Below, one piece after another: positions 47,007 to 54,713 of a stretch of DNA of 64,000 nucleotides. The stretch covers positions 22,451 through 86,450 of the forward strand of contig LIUM01000026.1 of the NCBI GenBank assembly GCA_001462345.1. The letters run 5' to 3'. The translations under genes and the position numbers were made by a program. The DNA is from Fibrobacteria bacterium AD312 (GTDB lineage Bacteria > Fibrobacterota > Fibrobacteria > Fibrobacterales > Fibrobacteraceae). Position 1 is the first letter of the stretch, and every line of letters starts with the position of its first letter. The notes beneath the pieces were generated by a model that worked only from the letters and a program-made list of their open reading frames with translations, made no database searches and was not told where the DNA came from.

Positions 47007-47822
47007 TTGAAAAAGACTCGCTTTATTATACCTAATGCATTTACTAGCATGAACTTTTTGTTAGGTGTTTTTGCCATTTGCTGGGCTACAGGTATTTTTT
47101 CTGATTTTACAGATCGCGATCCATTTAGGATGAGTGCCTATTTTGTCGTTTTATGCGTTTTACTTGATAAATTAGATGGCTTTGCGGCTCGCTTAGTGAA
47201 TGCTAGTTCTGAATTTGGAGCTCAATTTGATAGTCTTGCGGACTTAATTGCCTTTGGCTTAGCCCCTGCATTTGGGCTCTTTTTCTCTTACATGAATTAT
47301 GCAAAAGAATGGAGCACGAAAAATTTCATTCTATTAATTGTAGTATTCTCTGTTTATGTTCTTTGTGCAGCCATGAGACTTGCAAAATATAACGCCATGG
47401 ATAGTACATGCTTAACAGATTATTTTTCTGGATTACCAAGTACTTTTGCTGGCGCCATAAATGTGATTATTCTGTCCTATTTCATTTTTAAGGGTGGTTT
47501 TACTACAGCAGCCACTTCTCCTAATCTTTTATTTATCCCTCTTTTCATTATGCTTTTAACAGCCTTGTTAATGGTTAGTCCTCTGTTTTTACCAAAACTA
47601 AAACCTCGTGACAATAAGGCCTTTAATGCATTCCAATTTGTCATGGTTATAATCGTTTATATTCTAGGCTTTATGTTTATTTCTCCGAATGTACCTTTTA
47701 TCCATGAAGCACTAATTCTTATTATGTCTGCTTATGTTGTCGTCGGTTTTGGTATAGGGTTATACCGTCGAGAACAAATCTTAATCGATTGCGACAAAAA
47801 AATAGAAGAAATGGGTAAATAA
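47007..47822 (+). CDS. pssA: CDP-diacylglycerol-serine O-phosphatidyltransferase
   Basis: Makes phosphatidylserine, the precursor of phosphatidylethanolamine. The 271-residue membrane protein has the CDP-alcohol phosphotransferase motif D-G-x2-A-R-x8-G-x3-D-x3-D in DGFAARLVNASSEFGAQFD followed by SLAD (residues 54-76), and about seven membrane helices. Start is TTG with GGAG 9 nt upstream. No psd gene lies next to it. An imperfect hairpin follows at 47833-47867. Confidence 0.93.
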   Translation: MKKTRFIIPNAFTSMNFLLGVFAICWATGIFSDFTDRDPFRMSAYFVVLCVLLDKLDGFAARLVNASSEFGAQFDSLADLIAFGLAPAFGLFFSYMNYAKEWSTKNFILLIVVFSVYVLCAAMRLAKYNAMDSTCLTDYFSGLPSTFAGAINVIILSYFIFKGGFTTAATSPNLLFIPLFIMLLTALLMVSPLFLPKLKPRDNKAFNAFQFVMVIIVYILGFMFISPNVPFIHEALILIMSAYVVVGFGIGLYRREQILIDCDKKIEEMGK

Positions 47823-47832
47823 AAGCGTCTCT

Positions 47833-47867
47833 CAAATTGGCAAATATCAACAATATTTATCAATTTG
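47833..47867. terminator. Convergent hairpin, weak terminator
   Basis: CAAATTG (47833-47839) / CAATTTG (47861-47867) outer arms and AAATAT / ATATTT inner arms around CAACA, separated by a 2x2 internal loop. It lies between the convergent pssA and peptidase genes. There is no T tract, so termination efficiency is doubtful. Confidence 0.4.
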
Positions 47868-47888
47868 AACAGTGAAGTACTCCAAAAA

Positions 47889-48578
47889 CTACCTAGAAGA
47901 AATCCAATGAGCAAAAGAAACGGCATAGTTCGTTTCCATTGCTTCAAGAGCGATTCTAGGCAGTTCTAAAGTAATACACTCCATGTTATTTTCAATACAC
48001 CAAGTACCTAAACTCCCAGGCGTTTCATACCCTATAGAAGAGACCCATGGAATTTGAAATATTTTTTCTAATGACACCACGTCTTTTGTTCTAAAAGGGG
48101 TATCAATGCAAGCCATTGGAGAATGCATGGAAAGAATACTCGATGGCTGTAATTCTTTAATAATTGAAACTAAGGCAATCGTCTCTTTTTCGCTCAAAGG
48201 CTCATTTCCAGGAGACAATAACGTTTCTCTTGGGGATTCTAAAGTCAACCTAGAATAAACGTCTTCTTTGTTCCAGTTAGAAGTAGGAAAATTTCGGTTA
48301 AGATCTACGCCCCTTTGATTACCTCTTGTTCCTAAAGCCATTCCATCTGGATTAGCACATAAAATAAAAGCGACATGATCTAAAGAGTCATAAAAAAAAC
48401 GAAGGGTACGACTTAAAAGGAACGTCGTTTCTGGCTCTTCACCATGAATTCCTGCGATGATGAGATGAGAACATTTTTTGGCAGAAGGGAAATAATAAAG
48501 AGGAGCCCCGCTTTCAGAAACCCCATATACTTCTTTTTTTACTGCAATTGTGCCTCTTTCTGCATTTGTTCTAAACAT
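47889..48578 (-). CDS. M14-family murein peptide amidase (MpaA-like)
   Basis: Zinc carboxypeptidase that in E. coli (MpaA) cleaves the D-Glu/diaminopimelate bond of cell-wall tripeptide for recycling. The 229 residues show the zinc site IAGIHGEEPE (H-x2-E), the substrate-binding RGVDLNRNFP, the MHSP zinc His segment, and the catalytic Glu in ITLELPR near the C-terminus. No signal peptide, as expected for a cytoplasmic recycling enzyme. It precedes, in the same orientation, no other gene closely, but shares the strand with a VanY-type peptidase 52 bp upstream; the two may form a wall-turnover pair. Confidence 0.82.
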   Translation of the reverse strand: MFRTNAERGTIAVKKEVYGVSESGAPLYYFPSAKKCSHLIIAGIHGEEPETTFLLSRTLRFFYDSLDHVAFILCANPDGMALGTRGNQRGVDLNRNFPTSNWNKEDVYSRLTLESPRETLLSPGNEPLSEKETIALVSIIKELQPSSILSMHSPMACIDTPFRTKDVVSLEKIFQIPWVSSIGYETPGSLGTWCIENNMECITLELPRIALEAMETNYAVSFAHWISSR

Positions 48579-48629
48579 AAAAGAAATCCTCTATCACTAG
48601 CTTACATCGCGTTCGAAGAACGGTTGATT

Positions 48630-49316
48630 TCATAAAAAATAAGGGTAAATATAATCTTCTGCTAAATCATCTAGTGTATCTAAAAGAACTTCTTTACAGG
48701 CCAAATCCGTTTGGCGATACAATCCTTTTAACATGTTCAAATCAAAAATTTCTTGGAATGGGCGTGCCCCAGGTAAATAAGAAAGATGCCATGGTTCAGG
48801 ACGGATTTTCCCTCGCCCTTCGATAAAAACACGTTCAAAACCAAAAGAATTTTGAGAATCAATCTCTTTAGTTAACCAATCGTGAAATGGCTTAAAAATA
48901 CCACTGCATTCTTCAGGAGTCAGTTGCACTTCATAGCCCTCTGGGATAGAAGAAGCATCTACAATGTCTAAATCCGTTCCGAAATGATGACGGCTCGCGC
49001 CAGGAAGAGCAGACCAAATTAAAATGGTCTTCACTAATTCTTCAGGATCTTTAATTTCTTTTGTAATTACTTTGCCTGTAGCATCTAAAAGAGGAAGTTC
49101 ACGTTTTGCCTTACGATTCCATATAGAAATCTGACGTTCAAAAGAACGATAAGCACTTTCTACGCGTATGTCATAGCCAAATAGTCTGGCTAGTTCTCTT
49201 AATTGTTCAAAAGCTTGAGCCGCTTCTTTACGTAGAAGTAGCTTTTCTGGATAAAGATAAACTAAGCCTTCTTCATCTAGGCCATAAGGTGCCAATTTGG
49301 AAAGAGAATCATTCAT
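48630..49316 (-). CDS. M15-family D-alanyl-D-alanine carboxypeptidase (VanY-like)
   Basis: LAS-type metallopeptidase acting on peptidoglycan stem peptides. The 228 residues show the VESAYRSFERQISIW motif, the zinc-binding SRHHFGTDLDIVD (H-x6-D), and the EPWHLSYLP third-ligand region. There is no obvious signal peptide (N-terminus MNDSLSKLAPYGLDEEG), so it may be cytoplasmic, perhaps acting on recycled peptides with the MpaA-like enzyme, or exported by an unknown route. The start overlaps the ruvC stop by 8 bp, indicating cotranscription with ruvC. Confidence 0.85.
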   Translation of the reverse strand: MNDSLSKLAPYGLDEEGLVYLYPEKLLLRKEAAQAFEQLRELARLFGYDIRVESAYRSFERQISIWNRKAKRELPLLDATGKVITKEIKDPEELVKTILIWSALPGASRHHFGTDLDIVDASSIPEGYEVQLTPEECSGIFKPFHDWLTKEIDSQNSFGFERVFIEGRGKIRPEPWHLSYLPGARPFQEIFDLNMLKGLYRQTDLACKEVLLDTLDDLAEDYIYPYFL

Positions 49317-49875
49317 GGATGACTCCGCATTTTGATAGTAGAGAACGCCATTGTTGTGCTTTATTCTTACGTTTTTTAGGGGCTAAACACGCAGGCTTAG
49401 GAACAGAGGCCACTGGGTGCGCATGAGTCCAAGCAATGGCTAGGGCATCGGATGCATCTAACGGCCCTTGAATTTCTTTTAATTGAAGGTGTACTTGCAC
49501 CATTTGACAAACTCGTTCTTTGCTTGAAGCACCACTACCTGTGACAGCCAATTTAACCGTCTTTGGACTATATTCGTGATAGGTCATCCCGCGTTTTAAG
49601 CAAAGAGCAAGAATAGCGCCCCGAACATGGCCTAAAAGTAACGCGCTTCTAATGTTTTTTGCATAGAAAATGCCTTCCATACTTAAAGCGGTAGGTTTAT
49701 GAAGGTCTATAAGAGCTTCTAAATCCGTTATTATTTCTAATAAACGCATCTCAGGGGACTTTGAAGTACTTGCACGAATACAACCATACTCTAAAACACG
49801 AATCAAACGAGTATCCGTTTCTAAAAAAGCATATCCTGTGGTATGTGAACCAGGGTCTATCCCAAGAATAACCAT
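49309..49875 (-). CDS. ruvC: Holliday junction resolvase RuvC
   Basis: Cuts four-way junctions after RuvAB branch migration. The 188 residues carry the RNase H-fold acidic residues: Asp in ILGIDPGSHTTGYAFLE (residue 7), Glu in LSMEGIFYAKNIRSALLLGHVRGA, and the C-terminal DASDALAIAWTHAH pair. The C-terminal tail (KKRKNKAQQWRS) is basic and longer than usual. ruvA and ruvB are not in the window. Confidence 0.96.
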   Translation of the reverse strand: MVILGIDPGSHTTGYAFLETDTRLIRVLEYGCIRASTSKSPEMRLLEIITDLEALIDLHKPTALSMEGIFYAKNIRSALLLGHVRGAILALCLKRGMTYHEYSPKTVKLAVTGSGASSKERVCQMVQVHLQLKEIQGPLDASDALAIAWTHAHPVASVPKPACLAPKKRKNKAQQWRSLLSKCGVIHE

Positions 49876-49930
49876 AGGCTTAAAAATAACATTATATGAA
49901 GAAAAACATTATTTTTAAATTTATAATGAT

Positions 49931-49963
49931 GGCTCTTCTGAATTTTAATTTTTTAGATGAGCC
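49931..49963 (+). promoter_or_regulatory. Hairpin with T-rich tail upstream of the DnaG-like gene
   Basis: GGCTC-T-TCTGAA pairs with TTTAGA-T-GAGCC through nine to twelve pairs, followed by a T-rich tail (CTTTTGTCTTTTG). It looks like a plus-strand terminator, but the nearest upstream gene (ruvC) runs the other way and the promoter candidate at 49967 lies after it. It may insulate the divergent unit or end a small RNA. Confidence 0.4.
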
Positions 49964-49966
49964 CTT

Positions 49967-49995
49967 TTGTCTTTTGTTTATTAGATTTTCATAAT
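49967..49995 (+). promoter_or_regulatory. Promoter of the DnaG-like gene
   Basis: TTGTCT (49967-49972), 17-bp spacer, CATAAT (49990-49995), 47 bp before the ATG at 50043, which has GAAAGAGG upstream. Two mismatches in total to the sigma-70 consensus -35 and one in the -10. Confidence 0.55.
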
Positions 49996-50042
49996 GAATG
50001 CATAAACAAATGACTTTGTAATATTGTGAAAGAGGCTTTTTC

Positions 50043-51923
50043 ATGTTAATAGATAAAGATCGTACAGGACTTCAAAGTATTAAAACTCACCCAAGGCAAT
50101 TAGGTATTCCTCTAAGCCGGTGGGGTCGTAATTTGATATCCTCTTGTCCTTTTCATGCTCCTGAAGAAACATCTTTATTCTTTTACGATGCTCTAGGCTA
50201 TTGGCGTTATCGTTGCTTACAATGTGGAAACGAAGGCGATCTCGTTGAATTTGTCATGCGTAGTAGATTCAATGGTTTAGATGATCAAGCCGCTCGTGTG
50301 GAAGCTCTTGAATTCTTTGGAGCACAAGAACAAACAAATGGCGAGCAATATGAATACGAACACCCTTGGATTAAAGAAATTGGGGGCGAAAAAGCTAAAG
50401 TTTTAGAACAATTTGTAAGCTATTGTCACTGGGCTGCTTGCAAAAGTGAATCTTCTGCTGAATTTTTAAGCAAAAGAGGTTGGAGTATTGGGCAAGCCCA
50501 ATTGTATGGAATTGGTTATTATTCTGGGGACCCAGAGCCCTTTATTAGTTATTGTATGCTCGCTGGTGTAGAACGCCATCAAATTAATTTTTATCTAGAT
50601 AATCTAGAAGTATATCAAGAGCCAAGAATCACCATTCCTGCTAGAAATTCAAAGGGCATTATTCATTCTGTGTATGGAAGAAGCATGGAAGAAAACCACC
50701 CACACCCCTATATTTCGTACGCTTCTGGGCCAGCGGACATTCCTTTTAACATTCAATCGGACAATGAGAGACCCATTATTGTAGAAGGGTTCTTTGACGC
50801 TTTAACGGCTGATTTGGCTGGGATTCCAGGCGTTGTTTCCACAATGTATCAAGAATTAACACAAAGTCACTTATACAAGCTTAAAGCCTGTGGAGCAGAA
50901 GCTGTTACTGTAATTTTACGCCGTGATTCCAATAGGCGTAGGCAAGAATTTCAGATCCAGAAATACCTACAACAAGCGGAAAACTTAAATTTAAAATTCA
51001 AATCGATCATCTTACCAAAAGACGAAACCATTGACCAACTTGTTCGTAAAAATGGAGCCGATCAGATTTTAGAATTGATTTCACATACCGAAGAAGATAC
51101 GATTCACACCCATCGTCGTTCGGTGATGCTTCAAGATATCAAAGAAAATTTTGATAACGCCATGGCTTGCCCTCCTACAACGAGTGTTGGATATTCACTA
51201 TCTAAATTTCCAAAATTAGATGCCACTATTGATGGCATTCAATCAGGCTGTTTTTTTGTTTCTTCTCAACCATTTGGTTTAAAAAGCATCCTACTATCTA
51301 GCCTCGCTTTAGATTTAGTAGAATCCAACCCAACCATTAAAATTATCTATATCGCTCTTGAAACGCCTCGTCGACAATTATTCGACCGATTTATTGCAAT
51401 GATGACTGGTGAATCTATTTTGAGTGTCAGAAAACAAAACAGTCATGATGAAACGAATAAAAAAATTCTTCAAGCCACAAAAGATTTAATTGCTTATGTT
51501 CGACAAAATCGGCTTGAAATATGGGAAGATACACCTGCTTTTGATAATATCGAAATGCTACGTATTCTAAAAGAAGAACTGAAAGAACATCAAGATTTAG
51601 CCGTTATTATAGACGGAATCGATCATCTAAAAATCACAGATAGAAATGAGATTTCTGATATTAATGAAAGGCGCTCCACGGTGATGCTTGATTTATATAA
51701 AGCGCTTGACACCCCTATTTTTCTTGGTGGAGAACTTCTCTGTACAGAATCTGGTTTAGTAGGACCTCGTCCTTACTTAAGGGACTCAGATGCCATTTTC
51801 TGGCTTGAATCAAAAGGTGGAAATCTATTTTTAACCGTTGATTCCAAACGTCTTGGTAAAAATCATCTTTACCAAGGTAATGTTATTATGGATTCGATTT
51901 CCAGTCGAATGAATGAAGAGTAA
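50043..51923 (+). CDS. DnaG-like primase domain fused to a RecA-like domain, both with altered active sites
   Basis: A 626-residue protein with primase-helicase layout (as in T7 gp4 and Twinkle). Residues 30-65: CHC2-type zinc site, Cys35-Pro-Phe-His38 and Cys58-x2-Cys61. Residues 120-230: DnaG-like core start (EFLSKRGWSIGQAQLYGIGYY, RITIPARNSKGIIHSVYGRS). TOPRIM first motif PIIVEGFFDAL with Glu248 is kept, but the expected DxD of the second motif reads LRRDSN (Asp295 only). Residues 380-620 look like a DnaB/RecA fold with Walker B LAVIIDGIDHL, yet the P-loop reads SQPFGLKS (Gly412-Leu-Lys414-Ser) instead of GxxxxGKT. First gene of a plus-strand run; the true dnaG and dnaB are presumably elsewhere. 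Role unknown. Confidence 0.7.
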   Translation: MLIDKDRTGLQSIKTHPRQLGIPLSRWGRNLISSCPFHAPEETSLFFYDALGYWRYRCLQCGNEGDLVEFVMRSRFNGLDDQAARVEALEFFGAQEQTNGEQYEYEHPWIKEIGGEKAKVLEQFVSYCHWAACKSESSAEFLSKRGWSIGQAQLYGIGYYSGDPEPFISYCMLAGVERHQINFYLDNLEVYQEPRITIPARNSKGIIHSVYGRSMEENHPHPYISYASGPADIPFNIQSDNERPIIVEGFFDALTADLAGIPGVVSTMYQELTQSHLYKLKACGAEAVTVILRRDSNRRRQEFQIQKYLQQAENLNLKFKSIILPKDETIDQLVRKNGADQILELISHTEEDTIHTHRRSVMLQDIKENFDNAMACPPTTSVGYSLSKFPKLDATIDGIQSGCFFVSSQPFGLKSILLSSLALDLVESNPTIKIIYIALETPRRQLFDRFIAMMTGESILSVRKQNSHDETNKKILQATKDLIAYVRQNRLEIWEDTPAFDNIEMLRILKEELKEHQDLAVIIDGIDHLKITDRNEISDINERRSTVMLDLYKALDTPIFLGGELLCTESGLVGPRPYLRDSDAIFWLESKGGNLFLTVDSKRLGKNHLYQGNVIMDSISSRMNEE

Positions 51924-51925
51924 AA

Positions 51926-53107
51926 ATGATCATTATTGATTTTAATAATTTTTGGAGCCCCTCTGGCGGTGGCGTTAGACGTTATCATTTAGAAAAAATG
52001 AAGTATTACACTTCAGAGAGAAATAATCTCCTTGTATTTGTAATGCCTGACAGTAAAACTTATACCGAAGAAGTATCTCCGTCTCTTATCGTTGAACATG
52101 TAAAAGCATTTAAAATGCCTCTTTATAATGGCTATCGTTTTATCTGGAAAAAGAAACAGATTGCACCTTACCTAAAAAAATACAATCCCGATGTGATTGA
52201 AGTTGGCTCTCCTTATATCTTACCAAAAGCCGTTTCTAAACAAGCCCTCCAAATTTGCCCTCAAGCAAAATTATTAGGATTTTGGCACGCCGATTTTCCA
52301 ATCACTTATGTACAAAGAGCTTTTACTCGCTTTTTTGGGAAAAAGATAGGTGCCTTCGCTAGAAAACTCGCTTTTCTCTATGCACATTATCAATTCAAAA
52401 ACTATCACGGGATTCAAGTTTCTTGTAAAGAAGTTATTGAAAGGCTAAAAGAAGAAGGCTTTCAAAATCTTTATTGGATTCCTTTAGGCTGTAATATTGA
52501 ACTTTTTTCTCCGAATAAAAGAGATGAATCATTAGTAAAAAACTTAAAACAGGGGGACGTTAATCGTTCCATTATTTTTTTTCCGCATCGCTTTTCTAAA
52601 GAGAAAGGAATTGACATTTTTCTTAAAGCATATTCCCTTCTTGCAGAACAGATGAGTTCTGTTCCTGCAGTCGTTTTTGCTGGAACAGGCCCTTTACAAG
52701 TCTTGATTGATGCAGCTCTTAAAAAATACGAACATCTTCATTTTGTAGGCTTTTTATCTTCCGAAGAAGAAATGGCTCGCTATTACGCTAGTGCCGATAT
52801 TGGAGTAGCCCTTTCTGCTTGGGAAACCTTTGGGCTATCTATTTTAGAAAGCATGGCTTGTGGTAATGTTCTTATTGGAGCCCCTGCTGGAGCCGCAAGA
52901 GAACACGTTTCCGCTTCTAATGCGGGCTATATCTTAGAATCATACACACCAGAAGCTCTTGCCCATTACCTTAAAAAACTTTGTGAAGAAGATCTTTCCC
53001 ATAAAAAGAACGCGGCTAGGTTATATGCAGAAAAGTTCAGTTGGGAAAGTTGTTTTACTAATCAATTACAAATATACTCCACTCCAAATTCTACGAGGAA
53101 CTCATGA
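51926..53107 (+). CDS. GT4-family glycosyltransferase
   Basis: A 393-residue GT-B enzyme. Seen: N-terminal FWSPSGGGVRRYHLEKMKYY acceptor-side Gly-rich loop, the linker WIPLGCNIELFSP, the C-terminal domain start IIFFPHRFSKEKGIDIFLKA, GTGPL, and the E-x7-E-type motif in ALSAWETFGLSILESMACG. Retaining transferases of this type use nucleotide sugars. It follows the DnaG-like gene by 2 bp and overlaps the Dabb gene by 4 bp. Acceptor unknown; possibly a mannosyl- or glucosyltransferase for a cell-envelope glycan. Confidence 0.88.
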   Translation: MIIIDFNNFWSPSGGGVRRYHLEKMKYYTSERNNLLVFVMPDSKTYTEEVSPSLIVEHVKAFKMPLYNGYRFIWKKKQIAPYLKKYNPDVIEVGSPYILPKAVSKQALQICPQAKLLGFWHADFPITYVQRAFTRFFGKKIGAFARKLAFLYAHYQFKNYHGIQVSCKEVIERLKEEGFQNLYWIPLGCNIELFSPNKRDESLVKNLKQGDVNRSIIFFPHRFSKEKGIDIFLKAYSLLAEQMSSVPAVVFAGTGPLQVLIDAALKKYEHLHFVGFLSSEEEMARYYASADIGVALSAWETFGLSILESMACGNVLIGAPAGAAREHVSASNAGYILESYTPEALAHYLKKLCEEDLSHKKNAARLYAEKFSWESCFTNQLQIYSTPNSTRNS

Positions 53108-53406
53108 TTAAACATATTGTATTTTGGAAAATGAAAGAAACTGCAGAAGGCGCTTCTGGAATAGAAAATGCAACTAAAATGGTCGAATTGTTACATGATT
53201 TAAAAGGAAAGGTTCCTACTTTATTATCTATTGAAGCAGGCATTGATTTTAACCGTTCCAATGCAGCCTGGGATTTAGCTTTATACACCTCATTTCAAAA
53301 TGTGGAAGATTTAAATAAATACCAAATTCATCCAGAACATCAAAAGGTAGCCGCTTTTATTAAAGCCGTGACCGCTGATCGTTGCGTTGTGGATTACGAA
53401 ATTTAA
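53104..53406 (+). CDS. Dabb (stress-responsive alpha/beta barrel) domain protein
   Basis: A 100-residue stand-alone Dabb protein: MIKHIVFWKMKE at the start, a central SIEAGIDFNRSNAAWDLALYTSF and the HPEHQKVAAFIKAV helix before the last strand, the standard dimeric ferredoxin-like pattern. Biochemical roles of bacterial members are mostly unknown. It overlaps the glycosyltransferase by 4 bp and abuts the HAD gene (stop directly followed by ATG), so the three genes are translationally coupled. Confidence 0.9.
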   Translation: MIKHIVFWKMKETAEGASGIENATKMVELLHDLKGKVPTLLSIEAGIDFNRSNAAWDLALYTSFQNVEDLNKYQIHPEHQKVAAFIKAVTADRCVVDYEI

Positions 53407-54075
53407 ATGACCCCACGCGGCGTTATTTTTGACCTTTATGGGACGCTTTTTATTTATAAAAATATGGAAAAAGCTTTTCATTCATGGCATGAATCCTTAT
53501 CTTTAGGGGCAAAAGAACTTGGTCTATCTACCGATGCGTCTTTTATAGCTAAAGAATGTGAATCATTTTTCTCTTTTCCAATCCACTACCATTCAGAGTT
53601 AACTTTTTATGAAGAACGGCTTTTATTTTTATATAAAAAAATAGGAACGTCTCCCTCTTTAGATTGGATTCGAGACTTTTCAAATCGCTCGATGGATACG
53701 TGGCAAAATGAAATCGTTTTACACCCAGAAGCGATTCCTTTGCTTACAGACTTAAGAAAAGCAAACATTAAAACAGCTATTCTTTCTAATTTCGATCACT
53801 ACCCTCATGTGTATCGTTATTTAGAAGAAACGAGTCTCACCAGTTTAATAGACGTCATTGTAATATCAAGTGAAGTTCGACTAAAAAAACCAGACGCAAA
53901 GATTTTCAAATACACCCTTGAAAAACTACAACTACTCCCCTCTTCCACTCTAATGATTGGCGATGACTTGGAAAATGATATCAAAGGCGCACAAAACGTT
54001 GGCCTATTAACACATTTCCATGAAAATGGAGCTTCATTTGCACCTATTCACTCGTTTTTTCAGGAAATCTTATAG
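53407..54075 (+). CDS. HAD-superfamily hydrolase
   Basis: A 222-residue phosphatase of HAD subfamily IA. Motif I FDLYGTLF (nucleophile Asp9), a helical cap (about 15-95), motif II AILSNFD, motif III Lys in RLKKPDAKIF and motif IV MIGDDLENDIKGAQNVG. The Thr/Asp after the nucleophile (DLYGT) is normal for the family. Substrate cannot be told; phosphoglycolate-type or sugar phosphates are common. It starts immediately after the Dabb stop. Confidence 0.9.
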   Translation: MTPRGVIFDLYGTLFIYKNMEKAFHSWHESLSLGAKELGLSTDASFIAKECESFFSFPIHYHSELTFYEERLLFLYKKIGTSPSLDWIRDFSNRSMDTWQNEIVLHPEAIPLLTDLRKANIKTAILSNFDHYPHVYRYLEETSLTSLIDVIVISSEVRLKKPDAKIFKYTLEKLQLLPSSTLMIGDDLENDIKGAQNVGLLTHFHENGASFAPIHSFFQEIL

Positions 54076-54163
54076 CCCCTTTTCATAAGAAGTGTTACCA
54101 AAACTTTGTTTATAAAGTAATTCGTTTTTGACTCGTATTTTTAATAAATGATTTGAAAAGAAG

Positions 54164-54198
54164 TGGACAAATTGTATTTATGAAAGTATCTTTATACT
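54164..54198 (+). promoter_or_regulatory. Promoter of the SRPBCC-like gene, probably giving a leaderless message
   Basis: TGGACA (54164-54169), 17-bp spacer, TATCTT (54187-54192) or, one step on, TATACT (54193-54198). The ATG is at 54203, so transcription would begin at or within a few bases of the start codon. No ribosome site is present. Confidence 0.5.
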
Positions 54199-54202
54199 AT
54201 AT

Positions 54203-54691
54203 ATGGTAACTTTTTCTCAAACAGCTTGGTTTGAAACGCCCAAAGAAGATCTTTTAGAATTTCTTCAAGTGGCTCCATTTCACTTAAAAGTAGAAAGTTT
54301 TCCTGTCGTTCATTACCACATGCCCCTAGGGATATCTACAGGCTCTCCTGTCTATTACCATTTAATTTCTGGTTTTGACCGCATTTCTTGGACTGGAATC
54401 ATTAGTTCCTCTCAAAACAACCGAATTACTATTCGTCTTGGTGAAGGCCCATTTCGAGGCTTTCATGCCGAGCATGCTATTTCAGAAGACGGTCATCTTG
54501 CTGTATGTCATGAGCAACTTTCTTTTCAAGGAGAAGATAATTCATTTCGTACGGAAATAGAAAAAGCTCGTATTCTTTATGGTTTAGCGGAACGTCAAAA
54601 AACACTTAAAATGCTTATGGCCTATGAATCCAAAAAGAAAACAAAAGCTTTCGAATCTCTTGATTCTTTTGGTTCCGTGACTGCTGGTTAA
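54203..54691 (+). CDS. SRPBCC (START-like) fold protein
   Basis: A 162-residue protein whose pattern TAWFETPKEDLLEFLQVAPFHLKV, a run of beta-strands (FRGFHAEHAISEDGHLAVCHEQLSF) and a final long helix resembles SRPBCC ligand-binding or coenzyme-Q-binding-like proteins. The Ser/Lys-rich tail is short. It lies 22 bp before the UbiD-like gene and shares its promoter, so it might bind a quinone precursor; this is inference. The ATG has no Shine-Dalgarno sequence. Confidence 0.6.
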   Translation: MVTFSQTAWFETPKEDLLEFLQVAPFHLKVESFPVVHYHMPLGISTGSPVYYHLISGFDRISWTGIISSSQNNRITIRLGEGPFRGFHAEHAISEDGHLAVCHEQLSFQGEDNSFRTEIEKARILYGLAERQKTLKMLMAYESKKKTKAFESLDSFGSVTAG

Positions 54692-54713
54692 TTACTCCAT
54701 AAAATGAGACTGT

